The notes: generated by a model not told the origin, from the sequence alone. A stretch of DNA of 64,000 nucleotides from Paracoccus sp. (in: a-proteobacteria) (GCF_030538695.1 NZ_JAUNTN010000004.1:97485-161484); one strand, 5' to 3'. Positions 8,901 to 17,662 are shown, counted from the stretch's first letter. Program-made: numbers and translations.

Positions 8901-9488
8901 TTAGTAAACGTAAACCGGCGTGCCGACCGGCACCTGATCGAACAGATCCATCACGGCTTCGTTCCGCATACGGATACAACCGTTCGAGACCGAACGCCCG
9001 ATGGACCCAGGCTCGGTCGTGCCATGAATACGGATGGCCGTATCATTGCCGTTCTTGTCATACAAATAGATGGCCCGCGCCCCCAAAGGGTTCTTGGGGC
9101 CGCCCGGCATCCCGTCCGCATATTTTTCATATTGCTGCGGCGAGCGTTTGATCATTTCCGGCGTCGGCGTCCAGCTTGGCCATTCCGCCTTGCGGCCGAC
9201 CGTGGCCTGCCCCTTCCAGACCAGTTCGGCCTTACCCACGGCGACACCGTAACGGATCGCCCGCCCCGGCGCGACAACGTGATAGAGGAAATAGTCATCG
9301 CTGACGACAACGATGGAGCCAACGGGGAAGCCGTCACGGATCTGCACCTCGGTCGGGGCATAAGGGTCCGCGCCCGCCTGCGTGGCCGGGGCGGCAGGCG
9401 CCGCGAAACCGGGGGCCGCAACGGTGGTCGTGGCGGCGATCCCGGCAACGGCAAGGGCAGAGGTCATAAGCTGGCGGCGGTTCATCAT
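8901..9488 (-). CDS. L,D-transpeptidase (YkuD domain), exported
   Basis: 195 residues from the ATG pair at 9488. The N-terminus MMNRRQLMTSALAVAG has a twin-arginine look followed by a hydrophobic stretch and an Ala-rich cleavage region near residue 30. The YkuD domain carries H155 in 'RIHGT' and the catalytic C171 in SVSNGCIRM, the complete HxGT...SxGCxRM set. Such enzymes make 3-3 crosslinks in peptidoglycan or attach proteins to it in the periplasm. In-frame sequence continues upstream to 9551 but contributes no family sequence. Its stop codon directly abuts the selU start. Confidence 0.92.
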   Translation of the reverse strand: MMNRRQLMTSALAVAGIAATTTVAAPGFAAPAAPATQAGADPYAPTEVQIRDGFPVGSIVVVSDDYFLYHVVAPGRAIRYGVAVGKAELVWKGQATVGRKAEWPSWTPTPEMIKRSPQQYEKYADGMPGGPKNPLGARAIYLYDKNGNDTAIRIHGTTEPGSIGRSVSNGCIRMRNEAVMDLFDQVPVGTPVYVY

Positions 9489-9631
9489 CGGTCCTGCATC
9501 ATGGGCTGTTTCCCCGGCATATAGCCGTAAACCACCCCGATTCCAAGGCAATCGCCTCTCACATAGGCGCTATGCGGTTGAAACCTGTGCCGCTTGCGCA
9601 CAAATCTGCCACAAACAGACAGGTTTTCACC

Positions 9632-12040
9632 ATGACGCATCTGACATTTGAAATCGACGGCATGTCCTGCGCCTCTTGTGCAGGTCGGGCGGGGCGGGCT
9701 TTGGCGGCGCTGCCGGGGGTGGCAGATGCGCAGGTGAATTACGCCACCGGCAAAGCGCAGGTGGCTTACGCCGCCCCCGCCGATCTGGCCGGGATGGCGG
9801 CGGCGCTGGACCGCGCGGGCTATCCGATGCGGCTGCAACACAGCGTTCTGGTGGTCGATGGCATGACCTGCGCCTCTTGCACGGGCCGGGTGGAACGCGC
9901 CCTGACCACCCTGCCCGGCGTGACCGAGGCCCATGCCAACCTTGCATCAGGCCGGGTGCGGGTGACGCATAGCGGGCTGGAACCGCAGGCGCTTGCCGAG
10001 GCGGTGCGCAAGGCCGGGTATGAGGCCACCCCCGCCGCGCAGGCGCAAACCGACAGCCGCGCCACCCGGCAGGACGCCGAAACCGCCCGGCTGCGGCGCA
10101 ATTTCCTGATCGCACTGGCGCTGACCCTGCCCCTGTTCATCATCGAGATGGGCGGCCATGCTATCCCGGCGTTTCACCACTGGCTGCACGGGCTGGTCGG
10201 ACAACAGGCGCTGTGGGTGGTGCAATTCCTGCTGGCGGCGCTGGTGCTGGCGGTGCCGGGACGGATGTTCTTTGCCCATGGCATCCCCGCCCTGCTGCGC
10301 GGTGCGCCCGAGATGAACAGCCTTGTCGCGCTGGGATCAGGGGCAGCATTTCTGTATTCAGCGGTGGCAACCTTTGCGCCCGGCCTGCTGCCAGCGGACG
10401 CTCGCCATGTCTATTACGAGGCTGCAGCTGTCATCGTCACGCTGATCCTGATGGGCCGCTGGCTGGAGGCCCGCGCCCGCGGTCAGGCCGGGGCGGCCAT
10501 CCGGGCGCTGGTCGAGATGGTGCCGAAAACCGCGCCGCGCCTTGATGCGGATGGGCAGATGCAAGAGGTTCCCGTCGAATCGCTGCGGCCCGGCGATCTG
10601 CTGCGCCTGCTGCCCGGTGCGCGGGTCGCGGTGGACGGTATCGTGACCGAAGGACGCGGCGCGGTCGATGAATCCATGCTGACCGGCGAACCCGTTCCGG
10701 TCACGAAATCCCCCGGCGATGCGGTGACGGGCGGCACGGTGAACGGACAGGCCGCGCTGACCTATCGCGTCACTGCGACCGGTGCCGATACGGTGCTGGC
10801 CGATATTCTGCACATGGTCGATGAGGCCCAATCCGGTCGTCTGCCGGTGCAGGATCTGGTGGACCGGGTGACGCGCATTTTTGTGCCGGTGGTGATTGGC
10901 TTGGCGGTGCTGGCCTTTGCGCTATGGCTGGCCTTTGGCCCCGGCCTTGCGCCCGCCGTGGTGGCGGGGGTGTCGGTGCTGATTATCGCCTGTCCCTGCG
11001 CGATGGGGCTGGCGGTGCCAATGTCGATCATGGTCGGATCGGGCCGGGCCGCGCAGCTTGGCATCCTGTTCCGGCGCGGCGATGCGCTGCAACGGCTGGC
11101 CTCGGCCCGTGTGGTGGGGTTCGATAAAACCGGCACGCTGACCATGGGCGCACCGGCGCTGGTTGACGCCGCGACCTCAGGCATCGACCGGGATCAGGCC
11201 CTGCGCCTTGCCGCCGCCGCCGAGGCGCAAAGCGAACACCCGCTGGCCGCCGCCATCATCACCGCGGCCCCCCGCCCCCTGCCCCCGGCGCAGGATGTGA
11301 CCAGCGACCCCGGTCATGGGCTGACCGCCACAGTCGAAAGCCACGCGGTCTTGCTTGGCAACCTTGCTGCGCTGGCGAAATCCGGCATCGCGGCTGATCC
11401 CGCGCTATCGGCACCAGCCGAGAAATGGGCCGCTCAGGGCGCAACCCCGGTGCATATGGCGTTGGACGGGCGGCATGTCGCGGCTTTCGCGCTGGCCGAC
11501 CCGGCCCGCCCCGAAAGCGCCGCTGCCATCACGGCGCTGCATGATCTGAACGTGCAGACGGCCATGTTCTCGGGCGACCTGCCCGCCACCGCGCAATCCG
11601 TGGGCAGCCGCCTTGGCATCGACCGCATCGAGGGTGGGCTGCGCCCCGAGGACAAGCTGGCCCTGATCCGCGACCTTGGCCCCGGCAGCGTCTATGTGGG
11701 CGATGGTATCAATGACGCACCCGCGCTGGCAGCGGCGGAAACCGGCATGGCGATCGGCACCGGAACCGATGTGGCGATCGAGGCCGCCGATGCGGTCCTG
11801 ATGGGGGCCGACCCCGGCGGCGTGGCCCGCGCCATCCGGCTGTCGCGGGCCGTCATGCGCAATATCCGGCAGAACCTGTTTTGGGCTTTTGCCTATAACG
11901 TGGCGCTGATTCCGGTGGCGATGGGGGCGCTGGTGCCGTTCGGCGGGCCGCAACTGTCACCGATGCTTGGCGCGGGTGCGATGGCGCTGTCCTCGGTTTT
12001 TGTGGTGACGAACGCGCTGCGATTGCGGGGGGCGGCCTAG
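9632..12040 (+). CDS. copA: Copper-exporting P1B-type ATPase with two heavy-metal-binding domains
   Basis: 802 residues. Two HMA domains at the N-terminus (GMSCASC, C13/C16; GMTCASC near residues 78-84), then the membrane metal site CPC in 'IIACPCAMG' near 453, the phosphorylation loop DKTGTLT near 498, the HP motif in SEHPLAAA and the hinge GDGINDAPAL. CPC plus paired CxxC domains is the Cu(I) type; it pumps Cu+ out of the cytoplasm. The start at 9632 places the first HMA domain right at the N-terminus; a further in-frame ATG at 9572 would add 20 non-homologous residues. No CueR-like operator was evident upstream. It converges on a periplasmic copper chaperone gene. Confidence 0.93.
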   Translation: MTHLTFEIDGMSCASCAGRAGRALAALPGVADAQVNYATGKAQVAYAAPADLAGMAAALDRAGYPMRLQHSVLVVDGMTCASCTGRVERALTTLPGVTEAHANLASGRVRVTHSGLEPQALAEAVRKAGYEATPAAQAQTDSRATRQDAETARLRRNFLIALALTLPLFIIEMGGHAIPAFHHWLHGLVGQQALWVVQFLLAALVLAVPGRMFFAHGIPALLRGAPEMNSLVALGSGAAFLYSAVATFAPGLLPADARHVYYEAAAVIVTLILMGRWLEARARGQAGAAIRALVEMVPKTAPRLDADGQMQEVPVESLRPGDLLRLLPGARVAVDGIVTEGRGAVDESMLTGEPVPVTKSPGDAVTGGTVNGQAALTYRVTATGADTVLADILHMVDEAQSGRLPVQDLVDRVTRIFVPVVIGLAVLAFALWLAFGPGLAPAVVAGVSVLIIACPCAMGLAVPMSIMVGSGRAAQLGILFRRGDALQRLASARVVGFDKTGTLTMGAPALVDAATSGIDRDQALRLAAAAEAQSEHPLAAAIITAAPRPLPPAQDVTSDPGHGLTATVESHAVLLGNLAALAKSGIAADPALSAPAEKWAAQGATPVHMALDGRHVAAFALADPARPESAAAITALHDLNVQTAMFSGDLPATAQSVGSRLGIDRIEGGLRPEDKLALIRDLGPGSVYVGDGINDAPALAAAETGMAIGTGTDVAIEAADAVLMGADPGGVARAIRLSRAVMRNIRQNLFWAFAYNVALIPVAMGALVPFGGPQLSPMLGAGAMALSSVFVVTNALRLRGAA

Positions 12041-12058
12041 ACGCCCCCCTTCAGGGTC

Positions 12059-12508
12059 TTAATGCTTCATCTGGTGCATCGGCATCCGGTTATTATCGAC
12101 CGGCACCACCACATCCAGCGTGCCGCAGGGGCCGAAATCCAGCGTGACCGGGACGTCCCCGCCATTTTCCAGCGGCTTCTCCAGCCCAAAGAACATGATG
12201 TGGTCGCCGCCACGGGCCAGCGCATGTTCGCCCTGCGCCGGGATCGGGAATCCGGTTTCGGATTTCATCATCTGCATGACGCCGTTCGCATCTTCTTTGT
12301 GCATATGCAGCTCGACACGGTCCGACAGCGAGCTGGTCGCCGCGATCAACTCGCAAGCCTGATCGGTAGGGTTCTGGATCTGCATGAAGGCCGCACCGAC
12401 CTCGGGGCGTGAACTGCGAGCATAGGCGTCGCTGACGGTCAGTTGCGATTCGGCCATGGCAGCCAGCGGCAGCATCGCCGCAACGGCGGAAAGAGTCAGG
12501 GTTCTCAT
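12059..12508 (-). CDS. PCuAC-family periplasmic copper chaperone
   Basis: 149 residues with a signal peptide ending AAMAE near residue 20. The copper site is readable as H70-x10-M81-x21-H103-x-M105, the family motif; a Met/His-rich tail (MPMHQMKH) may add sites. PCuAC proteins carry Cu(I) in the periplasm and supply the CuA centre of cytochrome oxidase. The gene lies 30 bp behind a small exported protein on the same strand and converges on copA, forming a compact copper island. The cytochrome oxidase genes themselves are not in the window. Confidence 0.9.
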   Translation of the reverse strand: MRTLTLSAVAAMLPLAAMAESQLTVSDAYARSSRPEVGAAFMQIQNPTDQACELIAATSSLSDRVELHMHKEDANGVMQMMKSETGFPIPAQGEHALARGGDHIMFFGLEKPLENGGDVPVTLDFGPCGTLDVVVPVDNNRMPMHQMKH

Positions 12509-12538
12509 TGTCTTATCCTTGATGTTTCAGAAGTCGTA

Positions 12539-12889
12539 TCAGACGAAACCACGCCCGGCAGGCGGGTCACGGACACGCGGCGCAGCCGTCTGAAACAGGG
12601 TCAGGGATAAGGCAGAAATGGCAGTATCAGCGTCCCGCGCCCGCCCGTCCGGTTGCGGCAACACCGCATCAACGGACAGACCCGCCAGCAGCGACAGGAC
12701 CATATCGGGGCAAAGATGCGCGTGGCGGCTGTCGCCCTCCTCGCCGGGGATCACCGTCACCACGACGGCCCCGCCGATGCACAGAACGACCTGATCGCCC
12801 TGCATCACCTGCCCGCGCGCCGCCGCAAAAGACTGGCCACTGACCAGCAGCATCAGGATCAGCAGGAATGAGGCAATGCGGCGCAACAT
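12539..12889 (-). CDS. Small exported protein of unknown function, upstream of PCuAC gene
   Basis: 116 residues from the ATG at 12889. A signal peptide (MLRRIASFLLILMLLVSGQSFA) is followed by a short domain containing two Cys (in 'VLCIGG' and 'HLCPDM') and one His pair around 'RHAHLCPD'. I do not recognise a named family with certainty; it resembles DUF2946-like small Cys/His proteins found next to PCuAC genes. The C-terminus is Pro/Arg-rich. Because it is 30 bp upstream of the copper chaperone on the same strand, a role in periplasmic metal handling is plausible but only inferred from position. A longer in-frame extension to 13021 would run into rpmB and is unlikely. Confidence 0.65.
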   Translation of the reverse strand: MLRRIASFLLILMLLVSGQSFAAARGQVMQGDQVVLCIGGAVVVTVIPGEEGDSRHAHLCPDMVLSLLAGLSVDAVLPQPDGRARDADTAISALSLTLFQTAAPRVRDPPAGRGFV

Positions 12890-12952
12890 GGCCCGACGAT
12901 AGCCGCACCGGGCCGTCAAGGCCAGCGCCATTATGCCGCAGACCGAAATGCC

Positions 12953-12974
12953 AAAACCCCGCCGAATGGCGGGG
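12953..12974 (-). terminator. Intrinsic terminator behind rpmB
   Basis: On the minus strand CCCCGCC-ATTC-GGCGGGG is followed by TTTT. The 7-bp stem lies 28 bp past the rpmB stop codon and before the start of the small exported protein, so it should separate the two transcripts. Confidence 0.8.
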
Positions 12975-13001
12975 CTGGCTGTATCGAAGGTTCCTGAAAA
13001 A

Positions 13002-13277
13002 TCAGGCCTTTTCGATCTCACGCTTGATTTTCAGGGCGCGGTCGGACAGTTCCACATCCTTGGCTTTCGCCAGGAAGGCGTCCAGACCACCACGGTGATC
13101 CACCGAGCGCAGCGCCGAAGCCGAGATGCGCAGCGAGAAGGTGCGGCCCAGCTTTTCCGACATCAGCGAGACATCGTTCAGGTTCGGCAGGAACCGGCGG
13201 CGGGTTTTGTTGTTGGCGTGGCTGACATTGTTGCCCGTCATCGGGCCTTTGCCGGTCAGTTCGCAGACGCGCGACAT
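13002..13277 (-). CDS. rpmB: 50S ribosomal protein L28
   Basis: 91 residues with the L28 opening '[27 protein letters not shown]' read in pieces: [24 protein letters not shown]28 sits near the E-site side of the large subunit and is needed for subunit joining. The single zinc-type cysteine of C+ forms is reduced to one Cys, so this is the C- (zinc-independent) form. An AAGGA site precedes the ATG. A strong terminator follows. Confidence 0.97.
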   Translation of the reverse strand: MSRVCELTGKGPMTGNNVSHANNKTRRRFLPNLNDVSLMSEKLGRTFSLRISASALRSVDHRGGLDAFLAKAKDVELSDRALKIKREIEKA

Positions 13278-13331
13278 GGTCTTATTCCTTCGTTTGCGGT
13301 TCGTCAGGCCAGCAGGCCCGTGAATATGAAA

Positions 13332-13352
13332 GGGCGCCGCGAGGCAGCGCCC
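13332..13352 (-). terminator. Probable intrinsic terminator behind ada
   Basis: Minus strand GGGCGC-loop-GCGCCC (6-bp stem, nine-base loop) followed by TTTCATATT, 43 bp past the ada stop. The T tract is short, so efficiency is uncertain. Confidence 0.55.
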
Positions 13353-13394
13353 GGAAATCTGTTCGCGGATGAATACGCCCGCGCGTGTGCCAAG

Positions 13395-14444
13395 TCAAGC
13401 CGATTCCTGCATCCCACGCTCCAATTCAATCAGCTTTTGCTTGCGCCACAAGCCACCGGCATAGCCGGTCATCGAACCATCCTTGCCAATCACCCGATGG
13501 CAGGGAATCACCAACGCGATGCGGTTCGCCCCATTCGCCCCCGCAACTGCCCGCACCGCCGAGGGCTGGCGCAACGCCTGCGCCAGATCGGCATAGCTGC
13601 GGGTTTCCCCCGCCGGGATCAACCTCAGCGCATCCCACACCCGGCGCTGAAAAGCCGTGCCGCCGGTCTCCAGCGGCAGCGAAAACGGCGCCGGATGGCC
13701 CGCGAAATAAGCCGCCAGTTCCGCCTCCAGCCGGTCAAGCGTCGCGTTGCGACCAATGCTGATCTGGCCCTTGGCGGCCTTGGAAACCTTGGCCAATTGC
13801 CGGGCCAGCGCCTTGCGGTCGGTGAACTCCAGCAGATGCAGGGCGTGGTCATCCGCCACCGCGATCATCCCGCCAAGGGGCGTTTCCAGCCAATCGGCCT
13901 GCAACCCACCCGCCCGCATCGCCGCCGGCGGATGGCCGAACAGCCGCGCAAAGGCGCTGCGAAAACCGCTGGCCGAATCGAAACCCGCATCCAATTGCGC
14001 CTCGATCACCGGGCCGCCCTGCCCCAGACGCCGCACCCCGTCGCGCAACCGTGCCTGCCGGGCCAGTTCCAGAAAGGTCACGCCAAAATGCCGCCGGAAC
14101 GCACGGCGCACGGTCGAAGGGTCAAAACCCCGCGCCGCCAATTCCGATTCGGTCCAGCGGATCTCTCCACCCAACAGCGGCAACAGCGCCTGAACCACGG
14201 CATCGCCCTCGGCTTCGGGGCCGGTGGGATGGCAGCGTTGGCAGGGGCGAAACCCGGCGGCGGCGGCCTCTGCCGCATTGCTGAACCAGCGGCAGTTTTC
14301 CGGGCGCGGCTTGCGTGCTGGGCAGGTCAGGCGGCAGAAAATGCCGGTGGTGGCGACGCCCACCAGCGCCCGCCCCTCATAAGCGGGGTCACGGTTCAGC
14401 AGGGCCTGATAGAGCGTATCGGGATCAAACATGAAATCGAACAT
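13395..14444 (-). CDS. ada: Ada: methylphosphotriester/O6-methylguanine-DNA methyltransferase and regulator
   Basis: 349 residues. The N-terminal Ada zinc domain shows the four-Cys pattern FCRLTCPAR and FRPCQRC, whose first Cys accepts methyl from phosphotriesters. An AraC-type helix-turn-helix region follows (about residues 85-165), then the MGMT domain with the active-site PCHRV near residue 317. In enteric bacteria methylated Ada activates the adaptive response to alkylating agents. The start at 14444 has GAAAGGAAA upstream; a second ATG lies 12 bp later, and the frame is open upstream without homology. Another alkylation-repair gene (AlkA-like) is in the window, 44 kb away. Confidence 0.93.
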   Translation of the reverse strand: MFDFMFDPDTLYQALLNRDPAYEGRALVGVATTGIFCRLTCPARKPRPENCRWFSNAAEAAAAGFRPCQRCHPTGPEAEGDAVVQALLPLLGGEIRWTESELAARGFDPSTVRRAFRRHFGVTFLELARQARLRDGVRRLGQGGPVIEAQLDAGFDSASGFRSAFARLFGHPPAAMRAGGLQADWLETPLGGMIAVADDHALHLLEFTDRKALARQLAKVSKAAKGQISIGRNATLDRLEAELAAYFAGHPAPFSLPLETGGTAFQRRVWDALRLIPAGETRSYADLAQALRQPSAVRAVAGANGANRIALVIPCHRVIGKDGSMTGYAGGLWRKQKLIELERGMQESA

Positions 14445-14511
14445 GGCAGAGGTTTCCTTTCTCCACCATCCTGCCTGAAGGGAATCGGCGACGCGCCGCC
14501 GGATCGGGCGT

Positions 14512-15474
14512 TTAATCCGATAATTCATCCAACATCTGCGCCGCCGCCAGAACCGCCGACACCCGGCCCGCCGCGACCTGATCGCCAAGCGCCGCCATCC
14601 GGGCGCGGGCTTCAGGCGTGTTCAGCCGGGCCAGAAGCCCCTCGCGCAGCTCTGTTTCGAACCAGTGCCGCGCCTGTTCCGCACGGCGGCGGTCGAACCA
14701 GCCGTTGTCGCGCCGCCATGTCATCAGCGCCTGCATCTCGTCCCATGCCTGCACCAGCCCGTCACCCGTCACCGCCGAAACCGGCAGCGCCTTGGGGAAC
14801 CCCTCGGGATCGCCCGGACGGCGGCGCAGCAGCCGCAGCGCCCCGGCGTAATCGGCCACCGTGCGCCGCGCCGTGGACAGCAAATCGCCATCGGCCTTAT
14901 TGACCAGAATCAGGTCGGAAATCTCCATGATGCCGCGCTTGACCCCTTGCAACTCATCTCCCCCCGCCGGAGCCAGCAGCAGCACGAAAAGGTCAGACAT
15001 ATCCGCCACCAGCGTTTCCGACTGGCCCACGCCGACGGTTTCAATCAGCACCACATCGAACCCCGCCGCTTCGCACAGGCGGATGGTTTCGCGTGTGCGC
15101 CGCGCCACGCCACCAAGCTGCGCCTGCGAGGGCGAAGGCCGGATAAAAGCGTTGGGGTCGCGCGACAGGCGCTCCATCCGGGTCTTGTCGCCAAGGATCG
15201 AACCACCCGAGCGCGCCGAACTTGGATCAACCGCCAGCACCGCCACCCGCAGCCCCTGCCCGGTCAGCACTTGTCCGAAGGCTTCGATAAAGGTCGATTT
15301 CCCCACCCCCGGCGTCCCCGACATGCCAATGCGCAGCGCCCGGCGGTCCGGCAGTGCCGCGATCAGATCCAACGCCTGCTGGCGGTGATCGGCGCGGGAA
15401 CTTTCTACCAGTGTAATCGCACGGGCCAGTGCGCGGCGGTCGCCTGCGATCAGGCGGGCGGCTAGGTCATTCAT
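14512..15474 (-). CDS. meaB: MeaB/ArgK-type G-protein chaperone of methylmalonyl-CoA mutase
   Basis: 320 residues. P-loop GTPGVGKS at 53-60, 'AVDPSSARSGGSILGDKTRM' as the switch region, 'ETVGVGQSE' and 'NKAD' (base recognition). MeaB proteins protect and reload the B12-dependent methylmalonyl-CoA or ethylmalonyl-CoA mutase with adenosylcobalamin; these mutases feed propionate and, in many Rhodobacteraceae, acetate assimilation. The mutase gene is not in the window. It is divergent from the thioredoxin gene, with a strong hairpin in the shared intergenic region. Confidence 0.93.
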   Translation of the reverse strand: MNDLAARLIAGDRRALARAITLVESSRADHRQQALDLIAALPDRRALRIGMSGTPGVGKSTFIEAFGQVLTGQGLRVAVLAVDPSSARSGGSILGDKTRMERLSRDPNAFIRPSPSQAQLGGVARRTRETIRLCEAAGFDVVLIETVGVGQSETLVADMSDLFVLLLAPAGGDELQGVKRGIMEISDLILVNKADGDLLSTARRTVADYAGALRLLRRRPGDPEGFPKALPVSAVTGDGLVQAWDEMQALMTWRRDNGWFDRRRAEQARHWFETELREGLLARLNTPEARARMAALGDQVAAGRVSAVLAAAQMLDELSD

Positions 15475-15514
15475 GGGGGCCTCTCCGATCTGGTCTCAAA
15501 GGGATAGGCGCTGT

Positions 15515-15548
15515 GCCTGCGGCAAGCAAGCGCACTTGTGCCGCAGGC
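15515..15548. promoter_or_regulatory. Long inverted repeat between meaB and soxS-like gene
   Basis: Arms GCCTGCGGCA (15515-15524) and TGCCGCAGGC (15539-15548) are perfect complements, and an inner CAAG/CTTG pair extends the stem around a CGCA loop with a two-base bulge. No T tract follows on either strand, so it is not a standard terminator. Its position in a divergent promoter region next to an ArsR-family gene makes an operator possible, and an RNA leader hairpin equally so. Confidence 0.5.
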
Positions 15549-15593
15549 GGGCTGCCGGGTATGATGCGGCACCGACAAACCACGGTCAGCCCC

Positions 15594-15992
15594 ATGAAAC
15601 GACGCGCCTTTCTTGCCCTTTTGCCTGCCGTGATGCTGGTCCGCCCCGCCGCCGCCGCGCCGGTGCCGGTCACCGCACGTCCAATTCCGGACAAGGGCGC
15701 CGCACTGGTGCTGGTCGATTCCCCCGGCTGCGCATGGTGCCGCCGCTGGCGTGCCGAAATCGGCGCAACCTATCACCAGACCACGCAGGGCCGCGCCGCG
15801 CCGCTGTCGGTGATCGACATTCGCGGCGCATGGCCCGATGGCGTGGTGCTGGACCGGCGGCCGTTTATGACGCCGACCTTTATTCTGCTGCGCGATAAGG
15901 TCGAACTGGCCCGGATCGAAGGCTATCCCGGTGCCGCGCATTTCATGCCGGAACTGGACGCTCTGCTGCAAACCGCTGGAATTACCCGATGA
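15594..15992 (+). CDS. SoxS-like periplasmic thioredoxin
   Basis: 132 residues. The N-terminus MKRRAFLALLPAVMLV carries KRR-x-FL, a possible twin-arginine or Sec signal, with Ala-rich cleavage near residue 23. The thioredoxin centre is PGCAWC, close to the PGCxYC centre I recall for SoxS of Paracoccus, which keeps the sulfur-oxidation enzyme carrier reduced. The conserved cis-proline lies in 'FMTPTFILL'. No sox sulfur-oxidation genes are present nearby. The stop overlaps the start of an ArsR-family gene (ATGA), so the two are co-translated. Confidence 0.75.
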   Translation: MKRRAFLALLPAVMLVRPAAAAPVPVTARPIPDKGAALVLVDSPGCAWCRRWRAEIGATYHQTTQGRAAPLSVIDIRGAWPDGVVLDRRPFMTPTFILLRDKVELARIEGYPGAAHFMPELDALLQTAGITR

Positions 15993-16300
15993 CAGAAACC
16001 ATCACCGATCCCGCCGAAATGGCCGCCCGCGCGGCCGAGGCCGCCACATTCCTCAAGGCGCTGGCGCATGAAGGGCGGCTGATGATCCTGTGCCATCTTT
16101 CCGGGGGAGAGCGCAGCGTGTCGGAACTGGAGCAGCTTTTGGGCCAGCGTCAGGCCGCCGTCAGCCAGCAGCTTGCCCGGCTGCGCGATGAAGGGCTGGT
16201 CACTTGCCGGGCCGAGGGCAAGGCGCGGCTCTATTCCATCGCTGATCCCAATGCCGCCCGCATCGTGGGTCTGCTGGCCGAGATGTTCTGCACCCCCTAA
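15989..16300 (+). CDS. ArsR-family regulator with SqrR/BigR/SoxR-like cysteine pair
   Basis: 103 residues, winged helix-turn-helix with recognition helix around 'RQAAVSQQLARLRDEGLV' (residues 54-71). The opening 'FLKALAHEGRLMILCHL' and the ending 'EMFC' are typical of the BigR/SqrR/SoxR branch, whose two cysteines form a polysulfide bridge when hydrogen sulfide or persulfide is present. Here they are C35 and C101, 66 residues apart, the same spacing as C41 and C107 of Rhodobacter SqrR. A third Cys (C73) is extra. Coupled by 4 bp to the thioredoxin gene; target genes are not visible nearby, so autoregulation is the simplest guess. Confidence 0.82.
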   Translation: MTETITDPAEMAARAAEAATFLKALAHEGRLMILCHLSGGERSVSELEQLLGQRQAAVSQQLARLRDEGLVTCRAEGKARLYSIADPNAARIVGLLAEMFCTP

Positions 16301-16366
16301 GCAGGCTTTCCCGCGCCGACGCCATGCCCTATACCCGGCCCAAATCACGCTTTCGGGACGACAGCC

Positions 16367-17662
16367 ATGCATGACATCCGCGCCATCCGCGAGAACCCCG
16401 CCGCTTTCGACGCCGCCCTGACCCGGCGCGGTGCGGCCCCGGTGACGGCCGAAATCCTGTCGCTGGACGAAACCCGCCGCGCCCGGATTCTGGCCGCCGA
16501 AACCGCGCAGGCCGAACAGAACCGCGCCAGCAAAGAGGTCGGTGCCGCCAAGGCCCGTGGTAATGAGGCCGAGTTCGAGCGCCTGCGCGCGCTGGTCGCG
16601 GAAACCAAGGCACAGGTCGCCGCCATGCAATCCGAAGCCGCCGATCTGGACCGCCAGCTTGCCGATCTGCTGGCGACCATTCCCAACCTGCCGCTGGATA
16701 CGGTGCCCGAAGGCGCGGATGAGAACGACAATCAGGAAATCCACCGCTGGGGCAGCCCGCGCAATTTCAGCTTCACGCCGCTGGAACATTTCGACATTGC
16801 GGGCGTCAAACCCGGCATGGACTTTGAAACCGCCGCCAAACTGTCGGGCAGCCGTTTCGTCTATCTGAAAGGCGGCGTGGCGCGGATTCACCGGGCTTTG
16901 GCGCAATATATGATTGATCTGCACGTCGATCAGCACGGGCTGACCGAATGTTGGACCCCGGTTCTGGTGCTGGACGAGATGATGTTCGGCACTGGCCAGT
17001 TGCCCAAGTTCGGCGAGGACAGCTATCAGACCCGCGAAGGCTGGTGGCTGATCCCCACGGCGGAAGTTACCCTAACCAACACCGTCAACGGCGAGATTCT
17101 GGACGCTTCCGAGCTGCCCCGCCGGCTGGTGGCCGACAGCCAGTGCTTCCGCTCCGAGGCCGGTTCGGCGGGCCGCGACACCAAGGGGATGCTGCGTCAG
17201 CACCAGTTCGAGAAGGTCGAGATGGTCAGCATCACCACCCCCGACGAAGGCCTGGCCGAACACGCCCGCATGACCGGCTGCGCACAGGCAGTTCTGGAAG
17301 GGCTTGGCCTGCCCTATCGCACCATGCTGCTTTGCACCGGCGACATGGGCTTCGGTGCCCGCATCACCCATGATCTTGAGGTCTGGCTGCCCGGTCAGAA
17401 CACCTACCGCGAAATCTCCAGCGTCAGCTATTGCGGCGACTTTCAGGCCCGCCGCATGAACGCCCGCTTTCGCCCCGAAGGCGGCGGAAAGCCGGAATAT
17501 GTCCACACGCTGAACGGTTCCGGCCTTGCGGTCGGGCGCACGCTGATCGCGGTTCTGGAAAATGGCCAGCAAGAAGATGGTTCTGTCACGCTGCCCAAGG
17601 TTCTGCACCCCTATCTTGGCGGCAAGACCCGGCTGGCGGCTGATGGCACGCTGACCAGCTAA
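16367..17662 (+). CDS. serS: Seryl-tRNA synthetase
   Basis: 431 residues. An N-terminal coiled-coil arm (about residues 30-100, rich in Ala, Glu, Lys and Gln) that grips the long variable arm of tRNA(Ser) is followed by the class II catalytic core: 'TAEVTLTN', the motif 2 region '[30 protein letters not shown]' in part, and motif 3 '[16 protein letters not shown]'. Length is normal. It charges tRNA(Ser) (and tRNA(Sec) if present). A 66-bp gap separates it from the ArsR gene. Confidence 0.97.
   Translation: MHDIRAIRENPAAFDAALTRRGAAPVTAEILSLDETRRARILAAETAQAEQNRASKEVGAAKARGNEAEFERLRALVAETKAQVAAMQSEAADLDRQLADLLATIPNLPLDTVPEGADENDNQEIHRWGSPRNFSFTPLEHFDIAGVKPGMDFETAAKLSGSRFVYLKGGVARIHRALAQYMIDLHVDQHGLTECWTPVLVLDEMMFGTGQLPKFGEDSYQTREGWWLIPTAEVTLTNTVNGEILDASELPRRLVADSQCFRSEAGSAGRDTKGMLRQHQFEKVEMVSITTPDEGLAEHARMTGCAQAVLEGLGLPYRTMLLCTGDMGFGARITHDLEVWLPGQNTYREISSVSYCGDFQARRMNARFRPEGGGKPEYVHTLNGSGLAVGRTLIAVLENGQQEDGSVTLPKVLHPYLGGKTRLAADGTLTS

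Noticed and set aside
12933-14903. Long plus-strand frame across rpmB, ada and meaB
   Set aside because: Crosses three genes and two terminators on the other strand; no ribosome site or family sequence.
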